From Saccharum officinarum (taxonomy: Eukaryota > Streptophyta > Magnoliopsida > Poales > Poaceae): a stretch of 64,000 nt of DNA. This document shows positions 8,322 through 20,300 of this stretch, in pieces. The position numbers and the translations under genes are program-made. The notes beneath the pieces were generated by a model. The model did not search any database, was not told the origin of the DNA, and saw only the letters and a list, made by a program, of their open reading frames with translations. The DNA lies in NCBI GenBank assembly GCA_020631735.1, contig CM036159.1, forward strand, positions 15,787,511 to 15,851,510, written 5' to 3'. Every line of letters starts with the position of its first letter. Position 1 is the first letter of the stretch.

Positions 8322-11300
8322 ATGGAGACAGCGGAGGAGGCTGGGCAGGAAGCTGTCAGCGCTGGTGGGGAGGATATGATCCCGGAAGCTGCGGCCTGCA
8401 GCAGGGAGGAGGGGAAGGAGGAAGAGGAAGAGGAGGAAGTGGAGGTGAGCTTCGATGAACTTGGCCTGGATGAGCAGCTGAAGAGGGCTTTGAGGAAGAA
8501 GGGCATCGCCAAGGCCACCCCGATACAGCGGGAAGCCATCCCGCTCATCCTGGTGCGTGGTTTATTGTTTTCCTGCTGCTTTTAGTGTGCTGCTTTTCTG
8601 CTTCGTGCGTATTTAGTCCGGACCTTCGGCCTCTGCCATCCAATTGGCTTCAAGGCTTGGGTCTGGTAGTGTTTGCGAATGATCTCTGTAGCATTGCCAT
8701 GCTATTAGGGTGTAGTAAGAAACTAGTGGGAAATGATGCAGGAAATATGGAATTTCAGCCCCTTTTCCTTGGAAGAAGTTCAATTCTGACAAGTGTGATG
8801 GTCATGGGCATACTGCAAACTGTAGCATTATTTGAATAGCCTGCATTCTCTGGTTAACTCCCGGGATTAGTGTCAGTTGCCTTCAAAAACTGCTATGACC
8901 TATGTATTCATCATCAAAGATGATCCTATGCTAACTTTAGTTTTAGCCGAGTGCAACACAAGAAGGATCTGGTGCAAAAACTGCTGTGGCCTATTATTGT
9001 ACAGCAGGATAGATATCTAATTTTTGTGCAACAATTTTTGTTTTCTGTAATTTGGGCCTCTGGTCAACAACTGAACATTGTGGTTCCAGGAAGGGAAGGA
9101 TGTGGTTGCAAAGGCCAATACTGGCTCTGGGAAGACCTTTGCCTACCTTCTCCCACTTCTGCACGAGCTACTGAAGTTGTCCTCAGAAGGGCGTATCCGA
9201 AAACCTGCACCAAATGCCTTCATCCTGGTTCCTACTCGAGAATTATGCCAGCAGGTAGTGAACCTTAGCTTACTTTTCTGTGAGTATTGAGTGTTCTATG
9301 ACTAAGTTTGGGTTTAATTGTTTCAATGCTAGCTGTAGTAGTTATGTTTTGCATCTCACTTGGATACATAAGGATTCATATGAATTATATGCTATTCATT
9401 GGCCTCTTGGACTATGAAACATGCATGTAGTAGCTGATTGGATTATATTTGGATATGGAATATTTTCATCTGCACCACCACTTGATATGTACTTTTCATA
9501 TCATCAGCATATTTCAATAACTTGTAGAACCAGACTCCATGTCATTGATTAGTTTAGTGGTATAGGTGAAAAATGCACCTCAAGTGGTGCATGGATGGAG
9601 ATTCCCCTTTGGATAAGTGAAGTGCAAACACATGTTCTTTTTATATCCACTATTTTGATATATTTTAATTTGCCAACTATTAATATCATGTGGGTATGAT
9701 ATAATTTTCCTTCCCCTTGTTTTCATCTTTGCTAGACAGGAAGCTAACACTGCTGTCATCACTTCCTTCATATAGGTTTATAACGAGGCATTATCTCTCC
9801 TTGAGTTCTGTACATGCAAATTGAGGGTTGTGCAAGTTACCGCGAGCATGTCGGATAAGGACATTGTGAGACAATTCTATTCCGCTCCACTGTTATTTTC
9901 TCCACTTGGTGCCCATGTTTTGTTGTTATTGTTATGTCTATTAGCTCAAGTAACTAACTTTTGCCTGTTATTTGCAGACTGTCGCATTGTCTGGCCCCCT
10001 AATATTCTTGTGTCAACTCCAGCTTGTGTTGCAACATGCATATCAAAGGGAATTATCCGTGGACCTTCAGTTAAAGAGTCACTTTCAATGATGATTCTTG
10101 ATGAGGTGCACTTCAGTTGTCGTTCATAATTTATTTTTTTACTTTCATTTTATTTCGTTTACATATTTCATGGGCCCTGCAATATAAAGAAGAATGCCAG
10201 ATTCTATATTCTCTTTCCCAGTCTATATAATAAAATAATAAAAAGTAATTGCTGCTATTCCATTTTTCTTAATTGAGTTAGTTTAATTTTTTCCATGTAT
10301 TTGTGCATATGATGGTTTTGATTTGTGCCATTTTAAAGACTTAGAGATCCTACTTCAAATTTCTGGTGACATTTTATTTAAAGCTGCATTGCCATATACG
10401 TTCTCTGTTTATTATTGTAGGGTGTACTTTGGTATGTAAAGTCTTCAAAAGCATATTTAACCTTTGGATTTTTTTTCACAATATATTTTCAGTTACTAAA
10501 AAACACTTCAAAATTATGCATGCATTGATACGACTTTATAATCTAAACATGCATTTAATTTGACTAACTGTTGGTCAAAATTACAAACTTTTTTGCATCA
10601 AAATATGCCTTAGAAGGTTGAGGGAGGGAGTATAACATTCTTCTTTGAAGTGATGTATATCAGATTCCACACCTTTTATGTATTAATCATAATGTTCAGG
10701 CAAGTTCCTTTTGTCCCAGGCTGACCTTCTTCTATCCTACCGCTGCGAAGATGACTTGAAAGCTCTCATCCCACATATCCCGCGAAGCTGTCAGTCCATT
10801 CTGATGTCTGCAACTTCAAGGTCAAATCTGGTCAATGTTCCTTCTTTTTCTGCAGCTATCCATTAATCTTGATTCCCCACCCTACATTTACGATTTCTCT
10901 GAGCATTCATTATTTTATAAATACTTGGCTCAGATGGTTTTCTCTTGAAATTGTGAATTTTTTGCTGTTTACAATTTTTACAAACAACAACAACATAGTC
11001 TTTTGTCCCAAGCAAGTTGGGATAGGCTAGAGATGAAACCCAAAAGAGACGAGAAACAGGGAGACACATAAAGGGACATAAAGGGCACAAGACAAAAAGA
11101 GGTCACGGTTCAGGCACGTTGATCGCCAATCTCCAAGCGCTCCTGTCCATAGCTAAATCCTTGAAGATATTCCACTCCTTAAGATCTCTCTTAACGGACT
11201 CGTCCCAAGTTAGTTTAGGTCGACCTCTACCGCTCTTTACATTATCGGCACGCTTTAGAACTCCACTACGCACCGGCGCCTCAGGAGGCCTCCATTGGAC

Positions 11301-14300
11301 ATGTCCAAACCATCTCAACTGATGTTGAATCAATTTCTCCTCAATTGGTGCCACCCCAACCCTATCCCGAATATCGTCGTTCCGGACTCTATCCCTCCTT
11401 GTGTGCCCACAACACCAACGCAACATACGCATCTCTGCTACACTCAATTGCTGGACATGTCGCCTTTTTGTAGGCCAACACTCAGCACCGTATAACATCG
11501 CCGGACGAATCGCTGTCCTATAGAACTTACCTTTCAACTTCTGAGGCACCCTTTTGTCACAGAGAACGCCAGAAGCTTGACGCCATTTCAACCAGTCGGC
11601 TGAAATTCTATGCCTAACATCTTCATCAATGTCTCCACCCTTTCGACTCTAACGTGTGCCTCCATAGTTCTAACTTCCTATTAACCCCCGCCCTACTGTC
11701 GTCAACTAGCACCACATCATCAGCAAAGAGCATACACCAAGGGATATCACCTTGTATGTCCCTTGTGACCTCATCTATCACCAAAGCAAATAAATAAGGG
11801 CTCAAAGCTGACCCCTGATGCAGTCCTATTTTAATTGGAAAGTCACCGGTGTCGCCATCACATGTTCGGACAAACGTCACCACATCCCTGTACATATCCT
11901 TGATGAGGGTAACGTACTTAGTTGGGACTTTGTGCTTTTCCAAGGCCCGCCACATGACATTTCTCGGTACTTTGTCATATGCCTTCTCGAGGTCAATAAA
12001 GACCATGTGCAAGTCCTTCTGCTCCCTATATCTCTCCATCAATTGTCGTAATAAGAAAATCGCCTCCATGGTCGACCTACCAGGCATGAACCCAAACTGA
12101 TTTTGGGTCACATGTGTCACTCTCCTTAGGCGATGCTCGATAACCCTCTCCCAGAGCTTCATCGTATGGCTCATCAACTTAATCCCACGGTAGTTAGTAC
12201 AACTTTAAACATCTCCCTTGTTCTTGAAAATAGGTACTAATATACTTTTCCTCCATTCTTCAGGCATCTTGTTAGACCGAAAAATAAGGTTAAAAAGCTT
12301 AGTTAACCATACTATCGCTCTGGCGCCTAGGTATCTCCACACCTCAATGGGGATACCATCAGGGCTCATCGCTTTACCTCTCTTCATCCTCTTCAAAGCC
12401 TCTCCGATCTCCGCCTCCTGAATTCTCCTCACAAAGCGTCTGTTGGTATCGTCAAATGAGTCGTCCAACTCAAGGGCAGGACCCTCATTCTCCCCATTAA
12501 ACAGCTTGTCGAAGTACTCTCTCCATCTGTTCTTGATCTCCTCATCTTTCACCAGAAGTCGATCTGTCCCATCCTTGATGCATTTTATTTGGTTGATGTC
12601 CCTTGTCTTCCTCTCGCGGATTCTAGCCATCCTATAAATGTCCCATCCTTGATGTATTTTATTTGGTTGATGTCCCTTGTCTTCCTCTCGCGGATTCTAG
12701 CCATCCTATAAATGTCCTGCCGACACCGCGTGCTCGAGGCGACCGAGCCCTGAGACTGTCCTGCGAACATGGCGCGCTATTGAGGGGGTTGCTGTGTTGA
12801 GAGCAGGGGCAGCCGGAGCTGCTGCTACCGGCTGGGGCTGCTGCGAGGCTGAGGAAGGAGAAGAGCAGGAGATGCTCAGGCTACAGGATAGTACGGCTCG
12901 GATATCACTTGTTAGTCGCTGGATTCTCACTCTTGGTAGCAGTAGAATCCTTACTCTCATTCTGGTTTATTTCTCACACAAACTCACACAATGCCATGCC
13001 AACCTGAGGGGTTGGGGTTACATATTTATAGGCTGCTAGCCAGCCAAGCATATGCCAATATGCTAGTCTAAGATGTATTTCTCACACAAACTCACACAAT
13101 GCCATGCCAACCTGAGGGGTTGGGGTTACATATTTATAGGCTGCTAGCCAGCCAAGCATATTCCAATATGCTAGTCTAAGATGCTAGTCTAAGATGCTAA
13201 AGTGCTGTCCTAGCTAAGATGTTGTCCTCTAGTCTAAGATGTTGTCCTCTAAAATACTGTCCTCTAGTCTAAGATGCTGTCCTAAAAACAGAAAAACAGC
13301 CACAAGGACCATGTGAGCAGCGCAGCCCCACAAAGACCAACAACACATGAGACTTATCCATCATTCTCCCCCTAAGTCTTGTGTGTCGTCTTGTGGGAGA
13401 GTTGAACCATCCCGGTCCTGGAGCAGAGCTCAAGGAACTTGATCCTCCCAAGGGGCTTGGTGAGCAGGTCCGCAAGCTGGTCCTTGGTGTTGATGTAGCT
13501 AGCCTTGATGCTCCCTTCCTCCAAACAGCCTCGGATGAAGTGGTACCTCGCCCGGATGTGCTTGGTGCGTTTGTGGAACACGGGGTTCTTTGCTAGGGCC
13601 AGAGCGGACTTGCTGTCCACCCTGAGCTCTACCGCTCTAGTGTCTCTGCCAAGGAGATCACCAAGCAGTCGAGCGAGCCAGAGCGCCTGAGTCGAAGCGG
13701 TGGAGGCCGCTATGTACTCGGCCTCGCAGCTGGACAGGGCCACCACCTGCTGCTTGACCGACTGCCAGCTAACGAGGCACTTGCCGAGGAAGAAGAGGAT
13801 CCCGCTCGTGCTCTTGCTGGTGTCGATGTTGCCGGCGTGGTCGCTGTCGCTGTACCCGACGAAGTGTGCCGCCCCAGGGCACCTCGGGTAGTAGAGGCCG
13901 TGGTCGAGAGTCCCCGCAATGTAGCGGATGATCCTCTTCACAGCCTGCTGGTGCTCCGTCGTCGGTCACTGCATGAACCGACTAACGTAGCCGACGGAGA
14001 ATGCCAAGTCCGGCCGTGTGTGGGCGAGGTAGCGAAGGCTCCCCACAAGACGCCGGTACTGCGTAGCGTCCACCTCCTCCGTCGTGCTGTCGCGGCTCAG
14101 CTTCAGCCTCTCCTCCATCGGGGTGAGGGCTGGGTTGCAGTCGGTGAGCCCAGCTAGCTCAACGATGCGCTTGGCGTAGGCGGTCTGTCGAAGCATGATC
14201 CCGGAGTCATCCTGGTGCACCTCGATTCTCAGGTAGAAGGAGAGAGACCCTAGATCACTCATCTGGAAGGTGGCCTTCATCTCTTCCTTGAATGCCGCCA

Positions 14301-17300
14301 CCTCCGCATCCTTGGTGCCGGTGATCACCAAGTCGTCGACGTAGACACCCACCAGCAGGGCCTTTCCTCCGCTGCCCCGCCGGTAGATGGCCGCCTCGTG
14401 CGGGCTTTGCTCGAAACCCATCCCCTTCAGCGTGGAATCCAGCTTGGCATTCCACGCCCTCGGTGCCTGCCGCAAGCCATAGAGGGCCTTGCGCAGGCGA
14501 AGCACCTTGCCCTCCTTGCCGGGAATCGCAAATCCCGGCGGCTGATGCACGTAGACCTCCTTCAAGTCGCCGTTAAGGAACGCCGACTTACATCCATGTG
14601 ATGGACGCGCCAGCCCTCCTGGGCAGCTAGCGCAAGGAGGAGTCGCACGGACTCCATCCGTGCAACGGGCGCGAAGGCGTCGTCAAAGTCGATTCCTTCT
14701 TGCTGGACGAAGCCGCGCGCCACCAGACGCGCCTTGTGCTTGATCACCTCTCCGGTCTCGTCCTTCTTGAGCTTGAAGACCCACTTGAGAGAGATGGCGT
14801 GGTGGCCGGCTGGAAGATCGGCCAGCTCCCACGTCTTGTTCCGCTCGACGGCGTCCATCTGCATCGCGGCACGCCATGCCGCGTCCCTCTCCGCCTCAGC
14901 GAAGGAACGAGGCTCGCCATCGTCCTGTGCGAGGTGCAGCTCCGCCTCAAAATTGTGCTGCGCCAGTCCAGGGACCGGCTGCTCGCCGAGGAGGTTGTCC
15001 ACGGTACGGTAGCGCAGAGGCTCGCCGCCGTGGTAGGCGTCGATGCGATCCTCGTCGTTGGACAGCGAAGTGGCGAACTCCACTGTGCGCTGCTCGTCGT
15101 GGGCCGAAGCTGCCGGTGCCGAGCCTGAAGGGGTAGGGTCCGGTGTAGGAGAGCGAGGCGTGGCCGGCAGTGCTGGTGGTGGACTCGCCGGAGCCTGTGG
15201 ACTTGCCGGAGCTGGTGGTGGCGGTGGTGAAGGACTCGCCGGAGGTGGTGGCGAACGAGGTGGTGGGGTAGGCGAGCTCGGTGAGGACGAGCTGCTAGCT
15301 CCCCCCGCCTCCTTGAAGTGGACGTAGTCGACGACGAAATCGCTGGTCGTCGGAGTCGAGCCGTCATCCACCATCTTGCCCCACGTCCAGCTTCGCCCCT
15401 CGTCGAACACGACGTCACGCGTGATGCGCACGCGCCATGTTGCAGGGTCGAGGACGCGGTAGGCCTTGGCGCCCTCCGCGTAGCCGATGAAGACCCCTGG
15501 CGTGCTCCGGTCGTCGAGCTTGCCGACGTGGTTGAGCTCCTTGACGAAGGCCAGGCAGCCGAAGACGCGAAGGTGGCTCACCACGGGCTTGCGCCCGTGC
15601 CAGGCCTCGTATGGCGTCTTGCCGTCGAGGGCCTTGGTGGGGGAGCGGTTGAGCAAGTGGACGGCAGTCATCACCGCCTCACCCCAGTAGATCGCCGGCA
15701 TCCCTCTCTGCTTGAGGAGGGCACGGGCGGTGGCCACCACCGTCTGGTTGCGGCGCTCGACGACGCCGTTCTGCTGCGGAGTGTACGGCGCGGAGAAGTG
15801 GCGGTGGATCCCCTCATCGGCGCAGTACGCCGCGAACTCGGCCGCCGTGAACTCGCCGCCGTTGTCCGTGCGTAGGACCCGAAGCTTGCGGCCGCACTCC
15901 GCCTCCGCAGCAGCTTGAAGACGCTTGATGGCGTCCGCCGCGGCTGCCTTGGCGTCGAGCAGGATAGCCCACATGTAGCGGGACATGTCGTCGACGAGGA
16001 GGAGGAAGTAGCGCCGGCCTCCAGGTGTAGCCGGTGTCACGGGGCCACAGAGGTCACCGTGTACGAGCTCCAGCTTCTCCTTGGCGCGGAAGCTTGCCTG
16101 ACGAGGGAAAGGGAGCCGCCGCAGCTTGGTGAGGACGCAGGTGTCGCAGAACTGCTCCACGTGGTCGACGTGCGGCATGCCCCGCACCATCTCCTTGCTG
16201 CCGAGCTGCCTTAGTGCCTCAAAGTTGAGGTGCCCAAAGCGCTCGTGCCACCTCCAAGCGTCGTCATCGCGGCGGGCTGCAAGACAAAGAGGTTGCGCCA
16301 CCTGTGCGTGAAGGACGTAGAGGCGGTTGCTCCTGTTGACCTTGACCAGGAGCCGGTGTCGATGATCCCAGATGCGCAGCACCCCGTGCTCGATCTCCAC
16401 GCGCGATCCGCTCTCATCCAGCTGTCCCAAGCTGATGATGGAGTTCCTCAACGCGGGGATGTAGTAGACACCGGTGAGCAGCCTGTGCTCGCCAGTCTTG
16501 GCGACGAAGACGACAGAGCCGACGCCCTTGATCTCCACAGCGGAGGCGTCGCCGAACTTGACGGTGCCTCGAACGCCTGAGTCGAGCTCGGAGAAGAACT
16601 CTTGCCGCCCGGTCATGTGGTGGGTGGCACCGGTGTCAAGACACCACCCGTCGGTCTTGTCGTTGCCGGAGCTGTCGTCGAGGAGGGCGTGTGCTTTTGG
16701 CTCGTCAAGGTGGAGGAGAGCCGTTGCGGCCGGTGCCGCTGGAGGTAGTTCGATGCTCGCATGAGCAATGAACAGAGCCGGCTGCTCCTCCTCCTCCGCC
16801 TGCGCGACGTGGGCCTGACCGCGTCGTGGCTGTCGACAATCCTTGGCCCAATGACCAAGCTTGCCGCAGTTGTAGCAAGGTTCGTCTCTGCTGGCTTTTG
16901 CTTGCCAGCGGCGCCGCCCTGGGCGCCTCCACGATCATCACCCTCGGCACGTCTTCGCGCCCCTGCCTGGGCGTCTTTGCGTGGCTTGCCACGCTTGCCA
17001 CGCTTGCGGCCGCCTGTCGTGGAAGAAGGCTCCCCCTTCCTGTCACCTTGGCCGGCAGCCCACTGCTCCCGAGTGAGGAGGAGCTTCCCGCCAATGATGA
17101 CGGGTCCCGAGAGGCGTTGTGGCTCATCGCTGTCAACGACCTTGAGGCGGCCCAACGCCTCCTCGATCGTCATCGTGGAGAGGTCTAGCAGAGACTCGAT
17201 TGAGCGAGCCATCTGCTTGTACTTCTCGGGGACGCAGCGGAAGAGCTTCTCAACAGCTCTTTCCTCGTCGTAGGTGTCGTCGCCGAACTGCACCAACTTC

Positions 17301-20300
17301 TGCAACAGAGTGTTGAGACGGAGAGCAAAGTCATCAACGTCCTCACCTGGCTTGAAGGCCAGGTTCTCCCACTCCTTGCGAAGTGCCTGCAGTGTGGACT
17401 TGCGGGCGCGGTCGCTGCCGATGCGTGCCGCAGCGATGGCGTCCCAGGCCTCCTTGGCAGTCCGCTTGCTGGTAAGCGAAAACTGCATCTCGGGCGGGAC
17501 TGCAGCAATGAGAGCATCCAGTGCCCGTCGATCTTGGTCGTAGTCGACGTCGCCGTACCGGACTGCATCCCACATATGCCGCACCTGGAGCCTTACCCTC
17601 ATCACCGCCGCCCACTCAACGTAGTTGGTCTTGGTGAGGGTAGGCCACCCGCCGCCGGGGCCGACGTCCCTGACGACAGCCTGGTACTCGTGGTGACCAC
17701 GGTACCGAACCGGGGAGAGAGAGCCGCGCTGCCTGTGAAGGCCGCGCTCTCCGTCGACCCGTCTGCCGACAGCCTGGTACTCGTGGTGACCACGGTACCG
17801 AACCGGGGAGAGAGAGCCGCGCTGCCTGTGAAGGCCGCGCTCTCCGTCGACAAGTCCGCCGCCGCCATGCGTGCTCCAGGAGCGCCACCGCCGTGCGCGC
17901 CTCCTTCAGGAGCGCCGCCGGCGTGTCTGCGCCTGTCTGGGCTGCCGCCGTGCTCGTGGGCGTGCGCGGCTGCCCACTGCGCCGCTCGTCCTCGCGATGC
18001 CTCCCTCTCCAGCAGCTCGAGGTCCGCGTCGGCGCTGTCATCAGCAGCGATGGAGCTGCTGTTGCTGCCGCGTAGAACCTCAACCTCCGCTGCTGCTGCA
18101 CGCGCTGCATTTGCCGCCGCAGCTGCTTCCACCTCCGCTCTAGCTGCTGCCAGCTCCGCTGCTGCCAGCCTCGATGCCCTTGCTGCTGCTGCTGCGGCGT
18201 CTGCTGCCGCTCGCTCGCGCTTCTCTGCCGCGGCGAGATCGGCCTCCTGCCGACGCCGCGTGCTCGAGGCGACCGAGCCCTGAGACTGTCCTGCGGACAT
18301 GGCACGCTATTGAGGGGGCTGCTGTGTGGAGAGCAGGGGCAGCCGGAGCTGCTGCTACCGGCTGGGGCTGCTGCGAGGCCGAGGAAGGAGAAGAGCAGGA
18401 GATGCTCAGGCTACAGGATAGTACGGCTCGGATACCACTTGTTAGTCGCTGGATTCTCACTCTTGGTAGCAGTAGAATCCTTACTCTCATCGAGAGAGGA
18501 TGACACTAGGAGTTGGGGTAATTTTCTGGTTTATTTCTCACACAAACTCACACAATGCCATGCCAACATGAGGGGTTGGGGTTACATATTTATAGGCTGC
18601 TAGCCAGCCAAGCATATGCCAATATGCTAGTCTAAGATGCTAAAGTGTTGTCCTAGCTAAGATGCTGTCCTCTAGTCTAAGATGTTGTCCTCTAAGATGC
18701 TGTCCTCTAGTCTAAGATGCTGTCCTAAAAACAGAAAAACAGCCACAAGGACCATGTGAGCAGCGCAGCCCCACAAAGACCAACAACACATGAGACTTAT
18801 CCATCACTTCTCCCCTTCTTTCGTGCCTAGCCGCTGATAAAGGCCATCATACGCCTGACCTTTTGCTATACTCACAACTCGCTTTGCAACCCTGTTCGCT
18901 ATTTTATAGCCCTCGATGTTGGCTACACTCTTGTCATGGTGGAGACACTTGAAACACTCCTTCTCCCTAATAGCCCTTTGCACCTCGTTATTCCACCACC
19001 ATGTGTCTTTCGCTTCCCGTTTGCCTCCCCTACTCACGCCAAACACTTCCGAAGCCACCTTCCGGACACATGTTGCCATCTTTAGCCACATGTCGTCGGC
19101 ATCTTCTTCTTCTTCCCAAGGCCCCTCGTCTAGCATCCTCTCCTTAAACGTTTGCGCTGCTTCCCCTCTAAGCTTCCACCACTTCGTTCTCGCAATCTTG
19201 GCCCGTTTGTCCCGGTGGACACGTACCCGAAAGCGAAAGTCCGCCACCACAAGCTTATGTTGAGGCTGTTTACAATTTTTACCATGCTGATTAAGTGGGT
19301 GGTTGCTGTTAGACCTGTTTGTGCTGTTACTCTGCTCATAGTTTAATAATTGTTTAAATGCATCTGACATGTAAGTGTTGGAGGTTGAATCCATCCTATT
19401 GTTTTCCCTTGGTAAGAGAGAGCATTAGAGACTTGGGCCCTTGCTTGCATTTGTGTTCCATTTTTTTGGTGATACTGAAATTCGACTGTATGGCAGCTCT
19501 GATGTTGACAAATTGACAAAGCTACTTCTGCATAACCCATTTATTCTAACTCTTTCGGAGGTTGGTCAAGCAAAGGATGACGTGATCCCCAAAAATGTTC
19601 AGCAGTTTTGGGTAAGTATCTTCTGCTGCCTGTTATTTTCGCATACATGTACTTGTTCTCCTTTTCATATTACCATTGCAACTTGGAGGTTCCAAAAAAC
19701 TTTTACTGGAAAACCAAAAGTTTTCATGCTTGATAGTGTTACATCTTCCTGTCTGTCCCTTATCTGGGGCCATTCTTAAGCTATGAATGTATTTTAAATA
19801 AAAAAAATTGTATTCATTTTGCTGAAGTTACTTGGCCTTTTACACATCTATTTCTTCGTTCTGCTCATTACATTTCATTTTTTGACCACAGATCTCATGT
19901 GACACTAAGGATAAAATGCTTCATATCCTTGCACTTTTAAAGTTTGAGCTTATTCAGAAGAAAGTTCTTATATTTGTGAACTCAATTGATATGGCATTCA
20001 GATTACGACTGTTCTTGGAAAAGGTAAATCATACCAATGCCTTGAGTCACTACTCGCTACCCTGAAAACGTGATTGGTCATCTAGATCTGTAAAAAGGTA
20101 TTTTAATTTACTCAACACCTGAAAAAAAAAACTCGCAAACATATCCTGAATTGATTGATTCTTAGAATTCCTGTTTGACATAACATGGACTTTATGTGCT
20201 GCAATTATTGACCTTGTGACCTACTTTGGGGCCAACCACTTTCTTTGTTCCTTCTGTATTTGATGTTATAAAGTTGAGCATACAATCATGTCACAGTTGA

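Larger units (their letters stand above)
12715..18806 (-). mobile_element. Copia element nested in the LINE, irregular left end
   Basis: Read on the minus strand: 5' LTR (18806-18440), primer site, leader, gag-pol, purine tract, second LTR (13363-12910), and then a further 195 bp (12909-12715) repeating the start of the element's own leader and gag up to codon ~18. The right end is a normal TG LTR end joined to LINE sequence, but the left end is inside gag and no 5-bp target duplication is visible. It lies antisense to RH16. Confidence 0.88.
10982..19264 (-). mobile_element. RTE-type LINE, 5'-truncated, split by a Copia element
   Basis: Non-LTR retrotransposon inserted antisense in RH16 intron 5 and bounded by an 18-bp target-site duplication. 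Its 3' end (10982 onward) is a run of ACAACAACAAC on the + strand, that is a TTG-rich microsatellite tail rather than poly(A), as in the RTE clade. The 5' end is truncated between endonuclease and RT. The LINE proper is 10982-12714 plus 18807-19264; the rest is the nested Copia insertion. A 74-bp segment of the LINE is duplicated in tandem (12567-12640 and 12641-12714) exactly beside the insertion. Confidence 0.9.

Noticed and set aside
10415..10635. Stowaway MITE in RH16 intron 4
   Set aside because: A GGGAGGGAGTA end is present at 10622-10632, but no matching left terminus was found, so the boundary cannot be supported.
14700..18283. Many long + strand frames opposite the nested Copia
   Set aside because: Antisense shadows of the GC-rich gag-pol on the minus strand.
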